Shown piece after piece: positions 33,266 to 42,515 of a DNA stretch of 64,000 nt; the stretch's first letter is position 1; each line of letters starts with the position of its first letter. This DNA comes from Marinobacter sp. (lineage in GTDB: Bacteria > Pseudomonadota > Gammaproteobacteria > Pseudomonadales > Oleiphilaceae), in assembly GCA_022565395.1 (NCBI GenBank), contig JAIUMV010000006.1:1-64000 (forward strand). Direction: 5' to 3'. The translations under genes and the position numbers were made by a program. The notes below the pieces were generated by a model that did no database searches, was not told the DNA's origin, and was given only the letters and a program-made list of their open reading frames with translations.

Positions 33266-35890
33266 ATGGCAGCTATTCAAGGTGCCTGGCAAGGTACACG
33301 GTACATGGTCATCGTGTTACTGGCGATGGTGTGGCAACTCAGCGGCTGCAGTGGCGGCTCAGACGACCCATTGTCCTCAGGCCCGCTGGTTATCAGCGGC
33401 ACCATCAGCGTTGAAAGCCGCACCCGGGTGGATTCGGATACCGCGGATGACCGCTTCCGTGGCACCGCCATTGCCAATGATTCCGTGTCCCAGCCCCAGC
33501 AACTACCCAGCCCTGTCATTCTCGGGGGCTATCTCAGTTATACCGGCGGCAGTTACCCGGCGCAGGGCGATGGCTTTGTTTTTCCCTACTATGCCGATGC
33601 GGTTGATCGCTATCGTTTCGACCTGGCCCCTGGCCAACGGGTGGTGCTGCAGTTCTTCCCGGAGGGCAGTCCGGGTATCACGGCGCCAGACACTCGCGCC
33701 ACCTTGAGTGGTGCGGGGCAGGCGGATCAAAGCCAGGACTGGCAGCCGGGTGACGGACCGCTGGCGTTCCCGGCATTCGAGGGTAGCGCGCGAACCACCC
33801 ACGACCTGGCAGTGGAGGCGACGGCGGGCGGTCCGGTCCGCTATGTACTGACCATTGATGATGAAGGCGCGCCCGGCATGGGCGGTGTAGCAGCGGCCGC
33901 TGAGTTTATGCCAGGTGAAGCCCTGATTGGCTTCCGGGAACCGGTGTTGGCGGCCCAAGGTGTAACCGGTGCGGGCACGGTAGCAGCGCTGGGTGTATCG
34001 GAAGCCCGCGCTGTCGGGAAGGGTGCCTGGCATCTGCGGCAAGCGCCGATGGCGCTTGCCAGACAATACTCGCCCCAGGAGCGCCAGCGTGCCGAGCAGG
34101 ACACCCTCGCCTGGATTGCCAGCTTACGACAACGGGATGATGTACTCTGGGCCGAGCCCAATTATGTCTACCGCAGCCAGAACGATGGGGTGAATCCACC
34201 GGGCAATAACCCGGAGTATGTGAACCAGCGCTGGCACTATGAATTGATCAATCTGCCGTCCGCCTGGCAGTTGGTTAACAACCCGGGTCAGGGCATCCGG
34301 GTGGCGGTGCTGGACACCGGGGTGTTCTCCAGCACGCCAGTGGATGGGGGCAACTGGCACCCGGATCTTGAGGCCAATCTTATTATTCTGCCGGGTTCAG
34401 ACTTTGTCGATGGTGATAGCAATCCTGCCAACCCGGGCAGCGGCGGGGTGGCCCGAACCTCCTTTCACGGTACCCACGTGGCCGGCATCGTGGCCGCGGT
34501 GGACAATGATATCGGTGTCATTGGCGTGGCACCTTCGGCCCGTATTGTACCGGTGCGCGTGCTGGACAGTGACGGTGTCGGCACCACCGCCGCGCTTATT
34601 AACGCTATTGACTGGGTGGTAGGCGATGGCAGCCCGAAAGCCGATATCATCAATCTCAGCCTCGGTGGCACCGGTGCCAGTGCGCCGCTCAATGCAGCAT
34701 TGGTGCGGGCCCGTGATGCCGGTATTGTGGTGGTGGCTGCCGCAGGTAACCAAAACACCAGTCAGCTGACCTATCCTGCGGCTTTCCCCAGTGTCATTGC
34801 GGTAGGGGCGGTGGATGCCCAGCAGAGTCGGGCCAGTTACTCCAATTTTGGTGACTGGGTAGATGTCATGGCACCGGGGGGGGATGTGGCCTCCCTGCTG
34901 CAGGCCAGCTGGATTTTCAGCACCTATGGGGATGACCGGTTGGGGGTGTTTCGGCCAACCTATGACCGGCTGGTGGGGACCTCCATGGCGACACCTCATG
35001 TGGCGGGTGTCATTGCACTGATGCAGGCCGCCCGGCATGAGCCTTTGACGCCGGAGTTGATCCGTGCCCACCTCAGTCAGGGGGCGTTGACTGACCCGCT
35101 GCCCGATTGCGACGGCTGTGGCGTGGGTTTGATCAACGCGGTCAGGGCTCTCAGTGCTGCGGTGGGTGATGAGTTGGGCAGTGTGCTCTATGCAGACCCT
35201 GCACGCCTGCAGTTTTTTGGCTCCGTCACCACCCTGAATCTTGATCTGTTCGCGGTCGGTGAGCCGGGTGATATTACGGAGGTGGCGGCGCCCGATACGC
35301 TGCCGGACTGGCTCAGTCTGGGCGATCTGCTAGGTGACGGCCCCAAATACAGCCTGTCGGTCAGTATTGATGGTGCGCAACTGGAGCAGGAGCGCACCTA
35401 TCGCCATACCTTGACCTTCAGCTACCGGGTTAATCAAAACAGCGAGTTGCGCACACTGGACGTGCCGGTTGCCGTGTTGTTGGGTGATCGCCCGCAAGAC
35501 CGCAACGCCGGCCGTCACTATGTGCTGCTGGTGGATGCGGAGGATACCCGCATCACCCGTGCTGAGGCGATTGTGACGGTAGTCAACGGTGAATACCGCT
35601 TTGAGTTTGCCGGTGTAGAGCCCGGTGAATACTATCTGGTGGCAGGCTCTGATCTGGACAACAACGGCTTTATCTGTGAGAACGGTGAGTCCTGCGCTGA
35701 ATATCCGGTCAACGGGTTCCCGGAACCCTTTGTGTTTGACGGCGAGCGGTCTCTGACGGGGCTGCAATTGACCACCAGCTTCAGTCGCCCCTCGCTGACC
35801 CAGACGGACTTGCAGCAACCCGGCAATCAGCGGTATCGTCGTCTGTCTGAGGGCAATGCCCCTGTCACACAAGGTCGCAGCATTCGATGA
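33266..35890 (+). CDS. Lipid-anchored S8-family (subtilisin-like) serine protease
   Basis: This 874-residue protein has a lipoprotein signal peptide ending in LSGC. Numbered from 33266, the catalytic triad is visible: Asp350 (VAVLDTGVF), His401 (HGTHVAGIVAA) and Ser573 (GTSMATPHVAGV). Before the catalytic domain there is a propeptide-like region (PGEALIGFREPVLAAQGV); after it comes a beta-rich C-terminal part of roughly 230 residues. It should act in the cell envelope or on the surface. The ATG at 33266 fits an AAGG site and begins the signal peptide; 33155 is unlikely because it lies in the terminator. It overlaps the PrcB-like gene as ATGA. Confidence 0.9.
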   Translation: MAAIQGAWQGTRYMVIVLLAMVWQLSGCSGGSDDPLSSGPLVISGTISVESRTRVDSDTADDRFRGTAIANDSVSQPQQLPSPVILGGYLSYTGGSYPAQGDGFVFPYYADAVDRYRFDLAPGQRVVLQFFPEGSPGITAPDTRATLSGAGQADQSQDWQPGDGPLAFPAFEGSARTTHDLAVEATAGGPVRYVLTIDDEGAPGMGGVAAAAEFMPGEALIGFREPVLAAQGVTGAGTVAALGVSEARAVGKGAWHLRQAPMALARQYSPQERQRAEQDTLAWIASLRQRDDVLWAEPNYVYRSQNDGVNPPGNNPEYVNQRWHYELINLPSAWQLVNNPGQGIRVAVLDTGVFSSTPVDGGNWHPDLEANLIILPGSDFVDGDSNPANPGSGGVARTSFHGTHVAGIVAAVDNDIGVIGVAPSARIVPVRVLDSDGVGTTAALINAIDWVVGDGSPKADIINLSLGGTGASAPLNAALVRARDAGIVVVAAAGNQNTSQLTYPAAFPSVIAVGAVDAQQSRASYSNFGDWVDVMAPGGDVASLLQASWIFSTYGDDRLGVFRPTYDRLVGTSMATPHVAGVIALMQAARHEPLTPELIRAHLSQGALTDPLPDCDGCGVGLINAVRALSAAVGDELGSVLYADPARLQFFGSVTTLNLDLFAVGEPGDITEVAAPDTLPDWLSLGDLLGDGPKYSLSVSIDGAQLEQERTYRHTLTFSYRVNQNSELRTLDVPVAVLLGDRPQDRNAGRHYVLLVDAEDTRITRAEAIVTVVNGEYRFEFAGVEPGEYYLVAGSDLDNNGFICENGESCAEYPVNGFPEPFVFDGERSLTGLQLTTSFSRPSLTQTDLQQPGNQRYRRLSEGNAPVTQGRSIR

Positions 35891-36390
35891 ACAGATTCCT
35901 ACCATCAGGCCTGCTGCTGTCGATAGCCCTGCTGTCATCGGCTTGCACAGTCACTGCCGTATCTGAAGAGCAGGAGGCGCACGCCGTGGGCATTTCCAAC
36001 GCAGAGGTTCTGCAACTGCAATCCTCCCAGCACTGCGGGCTGACTGCGTCCGGCGTGGTGCTGGTGCGGTCACAGGCGCAATGGCGCCAGCTGGGAAGCA
36101 CCCTTCGTACCAGCTTATCCACGGAACAAGTGCCGGACTTCGACAACCATTGGTTGGTGATTGCCGCGCTGGGCCAGAAACCCAGTGGTGGCTTCAGTGT
36201 TGAACTGATGGATGCCCGCCAGTCAGACGACCAGTTGGAGCTGAGGCTGCGCCAGTCTGCACCGGGGCCTGACGATATGGTGACGCAGGCCCTGACCACC
36301 CCGTGCAGTATCATACGGGTGCCCGCCCACGGCTGGTCAGAGTTGCTGGTGAGCGGTGAAGCGCCGTTTCCAGTGAGTCGCAAGCGCTGA
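35887..36390 (+). CDS. PrcB-family lipoprotein
   Basis: A 167-residue protein with a lipobox-like signal peptide (LLSSAC, Cys about residue 20). The core contains FDNHWLVIAALGQKPSGGFSV and a strand ending TPCSIIRVP, matching the PrcB C-terminal domain by pattern; Cys50 (HCGL) and the later TPCS may pair. In oral treponemes PrcB binds and stabilises the subtilisin-family protease PrtP. Here the gene starts within the last codons of the S8 protease, so the same partnership is likely but unproven. Confidence 0.8.
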   Translation: MNRFLPSGLLLSIALLSSACTVTAVSEEQEAHAVGISNAEVLQLQSSQHCGLTASGVVLVRSQAQWRQLGSTLRTSLSTEQVPDFDNHWLVIAALGQKPSGGFSVELMDARQSDDQLELRLRQSAPGPDDMVTQALTTPCSIIRVPAHGWSELLVSGEAPFPVSRKR

Positions 36391-36497
36391 GCGTCACTTT
36401 GCGGGGTGGAATCACACACAGACGTTGATCTTTCGCCGCGAATCCCTAAGCTATGGCATCCTGATGACATCATTCTTGCCGGAGCGGCCAGCCACCC

Positions 36498-38390
36498 ATG
36501 ACGCAACAATATAACGCTGATGCAATCGAGGTCCTCAGTGGCCTGGACCCGGTCCGCAAACGGCCGGGCATGTATACCGATACCAGCCGCCCGAACCACC
36601 TGGCCCAGGAAGTTATCGACAACAGCGTTGATGAGGCGCTGGCGGGTCATGCGCGGCGCATTGACGTGATACTGCACGCAGACGGCGCCCTCAGCGTTGA
36701 GGACGATGGCCGTGGCATGCCAGTGGATATCCACAAGGAGGAGGGCATTCCCGGGGTTGAGCTGATCCTTACTCGCCTGCACGCCGGCGGTAAATTCTCT
36801 CAGGGTAATTACAACTTTTCCGGCGGTCTCCATGGCGTGGGGGTGTCGGTAGTGAACGCACTCTCCAGCCAGCTGGAAGTGACCATCAAACGTGATGGCC
36901 AGCTGCACCGCATGACCTTCGCCGACGGCGAGAAAGCCACTGAACTTGAGGTGGTGGGCACCGTCGGTAAACGCAACACCGGCACCCAGGTCCGCTTTGT
37001 GCCGGACCCCAAGTACTTCGACAGTCCGCGCTTTTCCGTCAGCCGCCTGCGTCATAACCTGCGCGCCAAAGCGGTGCTTTGCCCAGGCCTGACCATTACC
37101 TTTACCCAGGAACAAACCGGCGAGCGGGATGAGTGGCACTATGAAGACGGCTTGCGGGATTACCTGCGCAGTGCATTGGCCGACCTGGAAGTGGTGCCAC
37201 TGGAGCCCTTTACCGGTTCCTTTGCCGGAAACAGCGAGGCTGTGGACTGGGCTGTTCAATGGCTGCCGGAAGGCGGCGACGGGATCATGGAAAGCTACGT
37301 CAACCTGATTCCCACCGCTCAGGGCGGCACCCATGTGAATGGTCTGCGTACCGGGTTGCTTGACGCCATGCGGGAGTTCTGCGATTTCCGCAGCCTGATG
37401 CCCCGTGGCGTGAAGCTGTCGCCGGAAGACATCTGGGACCGCTGCAGCTACGTGCTGTCTTTCAAAATGCAGGAGCCTCAGTTCTCCGGTCAGACCAAAG
37501 AGCGGCTGTCCTCCCGCGAGGCGGCCACCTTTGTCTCAGGCGTGGTGAAGGATGCCTTCAGTCTATGGCTGAACCAGCACACGGATATTGCTGAAACTCT
37601 GGCGGAACTCTTTATCAGCAACGCCCAGCGACGACTGCGGGCGAGCAAGAAAGTGGCCCGTAAGAAAGTCACCTCTGGCCCGGCCTTGCCCGGCAAGCTG
37701 GCGGATTGCTCCGGTGCTGACCAGAGCCGTGCCGAGCTTTTCCTGGTGGAGGGTGATTCTGCCGGTGGCTCCGCCAAACAGGCGCGTGATCGTGAGTTCC
37801 AGGCGGTAATGCCGCTGAGGGGCAAGATTTTGAACACCTGGGAAGTGGACTCCGGCGAGATTCTGGCGTCTCAGGAGGTCCATGACATTGCCGTTGCCAT
37901 TGGCGTTGACCCTGGCTCAGACGACCTCAGCGGCCTGCGCTATGACAAGGTCTGTATTCTGGCTGACGCTGACTCCGACGGTCTGCATATTGCGACCCTG
38001 TTGTGCGCGCTCTTTGTCCGGCACTTCCGCCCCTTGGTGAAGTCAGGTCACGTCTATGTGGCGATGCCCCCCCTGTATCGTGTCGATCTGGGCAAGGAAA
38101 CCTTCTATGCCCTCGACGAGCATGAGAAGCAGGGCATCATTGACCGCTTGGCGGCGGAAAAGCGCAAAGGCAAGATCTCAGTGACCCGCTTCAAGGGTCT
38201 GGGTGAAATGAACCCGCTGCAGTTGCGGGAAACCACCATGGCGCCAGACACCCGGCGGCTCGTCATGCTCACCCTGGAAGAGGGTGACGATACGGACGAG
38301 AAGATGGACATGCTGTTGGGCAAGAAGCGGGCTTCAGATCGCCGAGCCTGGCTGGAAACCTACGGTAACCTGGCGGATATTGCTACCTGA
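36498..38390 (+). CDS. parE: DNA topoisomerase IV subunit B
   Basis: This 630-residue type II topoisomerase subunit has the GHKL ATPase domain (EVIDNSVDEALAG, EDDGRGMPVDIH, GGLHGVGVSVVNALS), then a transducer domain and the TOPRIM domain (FLVEGDSAGGSAKQARD, ILADADSDGLHI). The length and lack of the GyrB insertion mark it as ParE rather than GyrB. With ParC, encoded 4.1 kb downstream, it decatenates replicated chromosomes. Confidence 0.97.
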   Translation: MTQQYNADAIEVLSGLDPVRKRPGMYTDTSRPNHLAQEVIDNSVDEALAGHARRIDVILHADGALSVEDDGRGMPVDIHKEEGIPGVELILTRLHAGGKFSQGNYNFSGGLHGVGVSVVNALSSQLEVTIKRDGQLHRMTFADGEKATELEVVGTVGKRNTGTQVRFVPDPKYFDSPRFSVSRLRHNLRAKAVLCPGLTITFTQEQTGERDEWHYEDGLRDYLRSALADLEVVPLEPFTGSFAGNSEAVDWAVQWLPEGGDGIMESYVNLIPTAQGGTHVNGLRTGLLDAMREFCDFRSLMPRGVKLSPEDIWDRCSYVLSFKMQEPQFSGQTKERLSSREAATFVSGVVKDAFSLWLNQHTDIAETLAELFISNAQRRLRASKKVARKKVTSGPALPGKLADCSGADQSRAELFLVEGDSAGGSAKQARDREFQAVMPLRGKILNTWEVDSGEILASQEVHDIAVAIGVDPGSDDLSGLRYDKVCILADADSDGLHIATLLCALFVRHFRPLVKSGHVYVAMPPLYRVDLGKETFYALDEHEKQGIIDRLAAEKRKGKISVTRFKGLGEMNPLQLRETTMAPDTRRLVMLTLEEGDDTDEKMDMLLGKKRASDRRAWLETYGNLADIAT

Positions 38391-38540
38391 TAGGGGTGGG
38401 CTGCGAAACCTGCGCTGCAGCCTTTATCATGAACTGCATATAACCCTTAGGTATTTAAAAATTATTTTTTATTCTTATCCTGCGTTCGGCAATTTCGGTA
38501 AGCTCTGCATCCGTTAAAGTATCCCGGATGGGGAGTGTGA

Positions 38541-40322
38541 ATGGGTTGGGAAGGATGGTTTTCGCTCGGGCTTGCGGTAGCCGCTTTGCTGCTCATGTCC
38601 GTTGGCAGATTCGGCCCCCATCTGGTCATGATGAGTGCACTGGTGGTGCTCAGTGTGACGGGTATCCTGTCGCCGGAGCAAGCCCTGGTAGGCTTCAGTA
38701 ACAGCGGCCTGATAACCGTTGCGGCCATGTTCGTGGTGGCCGCGGGCATACATCATTCCGGCGGTGTTGATATTGTCGTCAACAACCTTTTGCGCAATCC
38801 CCGTACCGTGCGCAGCGCACAAAGCCGCATCGCGTTCCCTGTAGCCTTGCTGAGCGGCTTTCTGAATAACACCCCGGTGGTGGCCACCATGATTCCGGCC
38901 ATTCACGCCTGGTCACGCAAGATTGGCATTTCCCCCTCCAAGCTCATGATTCCCCTTAGCTATTCAGCGATTCTCGGGGGCACCCTGACGTTGATTGGCA
39001 CCAGCACCAATCTGGTGGTGAACGGGCAGTACCAGCAACTGACGGGGGAGGCCGGGTTTTCCATTTTTTCCATCACCATGGTGGGCTTGCCGGTCGCCAT
39101 CATTGGCTTGACGGTGATGATTCTGGTGTTGCCAAGAGTATTGCCGGACCGAAAGGACCGGCAGAAGTTCGGTGCCATGCGTGAATTCACCCTGGAAGTG
39201 GCTGTCGCCCAGGACGGCCCACTGGTGGGTAAAACCGTGGGTGAGGCGGGATTGCGTGAGCTGGAACGCCTCTATCTGGTGGAGATCGAACGGGACGGTA
39301 GCGTAGTTACCGCGGTGCCGTCAGAAGAGCGGCTGCGAGGCGGCGACAGGCTGGTGTTTGCCGGCGACACCCAGGCGATTTCCGACGTCTTGCGTATCAA
39401 CGGCATCGTGCCATCTGTGCACGACGACGAGCCGTCGTTGAGCAAGGATCGCGCCGAGCGGCGGTTGGTGGAAGCGGCACTGTCCCATCAATCTGATGTG
39501 CTCGGGCAGACCATCCGTGATGCGAAGTTTCGTGATCGCTACGGCGCCGTGGTATTGGCAGTGGCCCGGGGTGGTGAACGGGTATCCGGTAACCTGGGCA
39601 ACATCCGGCTCAAGCCCGGCGATGTGCTGTTGCTGGAAGCCCGGCCGGCATTTGTCAGCCGTCAGCGCTACAGCAAAGACTTTCTGTTGATCAATGACCT
39701 GGAAACTGAAACGCCCCGCCATGAACGTGCCTATCTGGCATGGGCCATCTTGTTTACCCTGGTGGGGGCCGCGGCGGTTGGTCTCCTGAGCATGCTGAAC
39801 GCGGCGCTGCTGGGCGCTGTGCTGATGATTATGACCGGGTGTTGCTCGGTGGGGCAGGCACAGAAGTCCGTCGATGTACCCGTGCTGTTAACCATTGCAG
39901 CCTCTTTTGCTCTGGGGGGGGCGCTCCAGGTCACCGGCGCGGCGGAGTATGTAGCGGGCAACATTGTACAGCTGAGTGCAGGCAATCCCTTGCTGATGCT
40001 GATTGTGGTGTATCTGACGGTATCCGTGCTGACGGAAGTGATCACCAACAATGCTGCCGCGGTGCTGATTCTGCCCATCGTCCTGTCCGCGGCCGCCAGC
40101 ACGGGGGTGGCGCCGGAGCCGTTTGTTATTGCCGTCATGATGGCCGCATCAGCCAGCTTTGCCACGCCCCTGGGTTACCAGACCAACATGATGGTGTACG
40201 GTCCGGGTGGCTACCGCTTCTCTGACTTTTTGCGGGTAGGGCTGCCCATGAACCTGTTTATCGGCGCTGTGACTATTGTGGTGATTTCGGTGGTCTATCA
40301 GATACCTTTCGGTAACGTCTGA
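38541..40322 (+). CDS. SLC13-family permease with RCK/TrkA-C domains
   Basis: A 593-residue membrane transporter. The N-terminal membrane half carries the SLC13 motif LSGFLNNTPVVATMIP and GGTLTLIGTSTNLVVNGQ; between about residues 210 and 380 are two regulatory TrkA-C domains (VGKTVGEAGLRELERLYLVEI and LGQTIRDAKFRDRYGAVVLAV); the C-terminal membrane half has LTEVITNNAAAVLILPI and a second SFATPLGYQTNMMVYG. Homologues carry sulphate, dicarboxylates or other anions with sodium; the substrate is unknown. GGGGAG precedes the ATG. Confidence 0.9.
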   Translation: MGWEGWFSLGLAVAALLLMSVGRFGPHLVMMSALVVLSVTGILSPEQALVGFSNSGLITVAAMFVVAAGIHHSGGVDIVVNNLLRNPRTVRSAQSRIAFPVALLSGFLNNTPVVATMIPAIHAWSRKIGISPSKLMIPLSYSAILGGTLTLIGTSTNLVVNGQYQQLTGEAGFSIFSITMVGLPVAIIGLTVMILVLPRVLPDRKDRQKFGAMREFTLEVAVAQDGPLVGKTVGEAGLRELERLYLVEIERDGSVVTAVPSEERLRGGDRLVFAGDTQAISDVLRINGIVPSVHDDEPSLSKDRAERRLVEAALSHQSDVLGQTIRDAKFRDRYGAVVLAVARGGERVSGNLGNIRLKPGDVLLLEARPAFVSRQRYSKDFLLINDLETETPRHERAYLAWAILFTLVGAAAVGLLSMLNAALLGAVLMIMTGCCSVGQAQKSVDVPVLLTIAASFALGGALQVTGAAEYVAGNIVQLSAGNPLLMLIVVYLTVSVLTEVITNNAAAVLILPIVLSAAASTGVAPEPFVIAVMMAASASFATPLGYQTNMMVYGPGGYRFSDFLRVGLPMNLFIGAVTIVVISVVYQIPFGNV

Positions 40323-40336
40323 GTCTGAATGCCCAT

Positions 40337-40372
40337 AAAAAAACCGTGCGGTTGCGGCGCACGGTTTTTTTG
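40337..40372. terminator. Bidirectional intrinsic terminator
   Basis: AAAAAAACCGTGCG and CGCACGGTTTTTTT flank a seven-base loop. The T-runs on both strands make it able to end the SLC13 gene from the left and any minus-strand transcript from the right, including one carrying the small reading frame at 40391-40438. Confidence 0.9.
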
Positions 40373-40390
40373 GTTTAGGGCTTGTCGGCT

Positions 40391-40438
40391 TCAGTTGTTG
40401 CTGGGAACAACCACGCGCTCGTCAAATTCCAGGTCCAT
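40391..40438 (-). CDS. Candidate 15-residue peptide gene
   Basis: A short frame encoding MDLEFDERVVVPSNN is preceded by AAGGAGGAGCTC, an almost perfect Shine-Dalgarno sequence, and followed 19 bases later by a strong terminator in the same direction. A perfect inverted repeat, GGGGAGT-GG-ACTCCCC (40468-40483), lies upstream in the same transcript. No larger gene uses this ribosome site. It could be a small protein or a regulatory RNA. Evidence is positional only. Confidence 0.4.
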   Translation of the reverse strand: MDLEFDERVVVPSNN

Positions 40439-40588
40439 GAGCTCCTCCTTCTCGTTTTCGCTCCGTTGGGGAGTGGACTCCCCGTTAATGATGGTCCCAT
40501 TTTATTGACATCTTGAATTATTCCAATCCGTATAACCCGCATCAGCCTATTGGCTACCTTTCTGAGGACGTTTGTTCGGTCTCTCCTC

Positions 40589-40609
40589 ATGTTCAGTTTT
40601 TCTGAACAT
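40589..40609. promoter_or_regulatory. Operator-like inverted repeat before the cytochrome b561 gene
   Basis: ATGTTCAG-N5-CTGAACAT is a perfect eight-base inverted repeat about 100 bases upstream of the cytochrome b561 start and upstream of the minus-strand small frame. It could bind a dimeric regulator; no regulator is assigned. The rest of 40373-40711 holds no gene beyond the candidate peptide. Confidence 0.45.
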
Positions 40610-40711
40610 TGCATCCAAAAACTTTCGGTTGGTCTTCCGGTCTATCGCTCCTACACTTGCTAAATAGACGGCATGGCGCCGTCAAAAAGCGCGAACAAGT
40701 AGGATTGTTGC

Positions 40712-41269
40712 ATGCAAATTCGGAACAGTGTGGAGCGCTACGGGCTGATAGGCGTCGCCCTCCACTGGTTGATGGCCCTTGCGGTTTTGGGCTTGTTTGC
40801 GTTGGGTTACTGGATGGTGGGCCTGAGCTACTTTCATGAATGGTATCGTCAGGGGCCACATATTCACCGCAGTGTTGGTGTGTTGTTGTTTATTGCACTG
40901 GTAGTGCGCTTGATCTGGCGTCTCACCAACCCGATGCCACGCCCCCTGCCCAGTCATCGGCGTTGGGAGGTGGTAACGGCACACACCGTACACTGGCTCT
41001 TTTACGGACTGTTGTTCGTGGCTATGGTCAGCGGTTACCTCATCTCCACCGCCGATGGTCGCAGTATTCAGGTGTTTGACTGGTTTCAGGTGCCGTCCAT
41101 CACTGGGCGACAACCGGGGCTGGAAGATATTGCCGGAACCGTTCATGAGTGGAGTACCTGGGCCATCATCGCTCTGGTAGGGGTGCACGCCGCCGGTGCT
41201 TTGAAACATCACCTGCTGGATAGGGACGAGACCCTGCGTCGGATGATGGGTCTGGGTAAGCGGCGCTAA
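40712..41269 (+). CDS. Cytochrome b561 family protein
   Basis: A 185-residue inner membrane protein with four hydrophobic segments. His ligands are visible in ALHWLMALAVL (about residue 16), PHIHRSVGVLLFI (about 50), HWLFYGLLFVAMVSGYLI (about 95) and VHEWSTWAIIALVGVHAAGALKHH region, matching the CybB/YceJ family of diheme cytochromes. AGGA lies seven bases before the ATG. It is followed 90 bases later by a YceI gene, a pairing common in bacteria (as yceJ-yceI in Escherichia coli). Confidence 0.92.
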   Translation: MQIRNSVERYGLIGVALHWLMALAVLGLFALGYWMVGLSYFHEWYRQGPHIHRSVGVLLFIALVVRLIWRLTNPMPRPLPSHRRWEVVTAHTVHWLFYGLLFVAMVSGYLISTADGRSIQVFDWFQVPSITGRQPGLEDIAGTVHEWSTWAIIALVGVHAAGALKHHLLDRDETLRRMMGLGKRR

Positions 41270-41358
41270 TCTCAGATTGAACGAGTACGTTGAAAAATTT
41301 CAGGCATTGAAACACTTCGGGTGCTGAACAAGCCCCTAATTACCAAGAGGATTGATCC

Positions 41359-41946
41359 ATGATGAAAAGAACCTTGATGGCATCAGCCGTTGCCCTGACA
41401 TTGGCCGGCCCGGTGGCTGCAGAGCACGGCGGTACCTACGCTTTTGATCGCGATGGTGCGCACCAGTTTGTTACGTTCGAGATTTCCCACCTGGGATTCA
41501 GCACCATGTTTGGCCGCTTCAACGATTTTGACGGTCAGTTTGTGTTTGACGAGGCGAATCCGGCCAACAGCGCCGTGCAAGTGACGCTGAAAACGGCCAG
41601 CGTGGACACCAACCACGCAGAGCGCGACCGGCACCTGCGTAACGAGGATTTCCTTCACGTGAGCCGCCATCCCGAGGCAAGTTTCCGCAGCACTGGGGTA
41701 GAGGTACTGGGGGACGATGGTAAAGAAGCCAAGGTTACCGGCGACCTGACCATCCGTGGTGTCACCCGTGAAGTGACGCTGGACGTGCAGATGGTGGGGC
41801 ATGGCAAAGACCCCTGGGGCGGCTACCGCATGGGCTTTGATGCCCAGACTGAATTTGCTCTGAAGGATTTTGGTATCCCTATGGATCTTGGGCCTGCCTC
41901 TGAGCGGGTCAAGTTGGTCATCTCGGTGGAAGGTATTCGCCAGTAA
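41359..41946 (+). CDS. YceI-family periplasmic protein
   Basis: This 195-residue protein has a signal peptide ending GPVAA (about residue 21). The mature lipocalin-like domain has YAFDRDGAHQFVTFEISHLGFSTMFGRF, HLRNEDFLHVSRHPEASF and TIRGVTREVTLDV, the family pattern. YceI proteins bind isoprenoid quinone-like lipids in a beta-barrel. GAGGA precedes the double ATG. It probably acts with the neighbouring cytochrome b561. Confidence 0.93.
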   Translation: MMKRTLMASAVALTLAGPVAAEHGGTYAFDRDGAHQFVTFEISHLGFSTMFGRFNDFDGQFVFDEANPANSAVQVTLKTASVDTNHAERDRHLRNEDFLHVSRHPEASFRSTGVEVLGDDGKEAKVTGDLTIRGVTREVTLDVQMVGHGKDPWGGYRMGFDAQTEFALKDFGIPMDLGPASERVKLVISVEGIRQ

Positions 41947-41970
41947 GTCGTTGCTGCTGCAACCTGACAA

Positions 41971-42000
41971 GCCCCGCTGAGTTTTCAGTGGGGCTTTGTT
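41971..42000 (+). terminator. Intrinsic terminator after the YceI gene
   Basis: GCCCCGCTGA and TCAGTGGGGC arms (one G-T pairing) with a four-base loop, then a T-rich tail, 24 bases after the stop. Confidence 0.75.
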
Positions 42001-42109
42001 GTTTCTGGCGCCCTCAACTGAACGGAGTGACCGGTGATCATACAACTATTCCCGGTCGCTCTGAGTCTGCCGAAGGGGGGCTGGTGTTCTGAAGAAGGCC
42101 TGGGGCGTG

Positions 42110-42349
42110 TTACTTGGTGCTGTGCTGTTGCTGAAAACGCTGATGGGTTCGGCAAAGTTTCAGTTGCCGGTAAAACTGTGCAGTAAAAATAACAATCCAG
42201 ATAAACAGCCCTGCCCAAAGGTAAGGGCTTGCCAGCACCAGAGTGCCGGTGAGGGTGAACTCCACCAACAGCATCAGCGCGAGCGCCAGTGAACTGTTGA
42301 TAAACGCTGTCAGCAACGCGTGACCACATGCCTGAACTGTCGTTTTCAT
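42110..42349 (-). CDS. Small membrane protein, function unknown
   Basis: A 79-residue frame from the ATG at 42349 with two hydrophobic helices (ALLTAFINSSLALALMLLVE and LVLASPYLWAGLFIWIVIF). AGGCAG is upstream. It lies in the gap between YceI and parC on the opposite strand. I do not recognise the family; the two clean membrane segments argue that it is real. Confidence 0.5.
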   Translation of the reverse strand: MKTTVQACGHALLTAFINSSLALALMLLVEFTLTGTLVLASPYLWAGLFIWIVIFTAQFYRQLKLCRTHQRFQQQHSTK

Positions 42350-42515
42350 GAAATCTGCCTGATGGGACAACCGTCTCAGGATAGGCCTTGACCTCATCTG
42401 ACTCCATGCGGGAATTCCGTAATTGGCTTTTTGGCAGCAGGGTTGGTGTCCATCCCCTCGCGAACCTATAATGGCCGCTGTTTAACGCCAATAACAGCAG
42501 AGGGAGTCGGCCTGC

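Noticed and set aside
35865-37334. 489-residue minus-strand frame opposite the PrcB-like gene and parE
   Set aside because: Antisense to two well-supported genes, of low-complexity composition and with no recognisable motif.
40375-40614. 79-residue minus-strand frame over the candidate small peptide
   Set aside because: Poor ribosome site and basic, unstructured composition; the strong site inside it serves the short frame in another phase.
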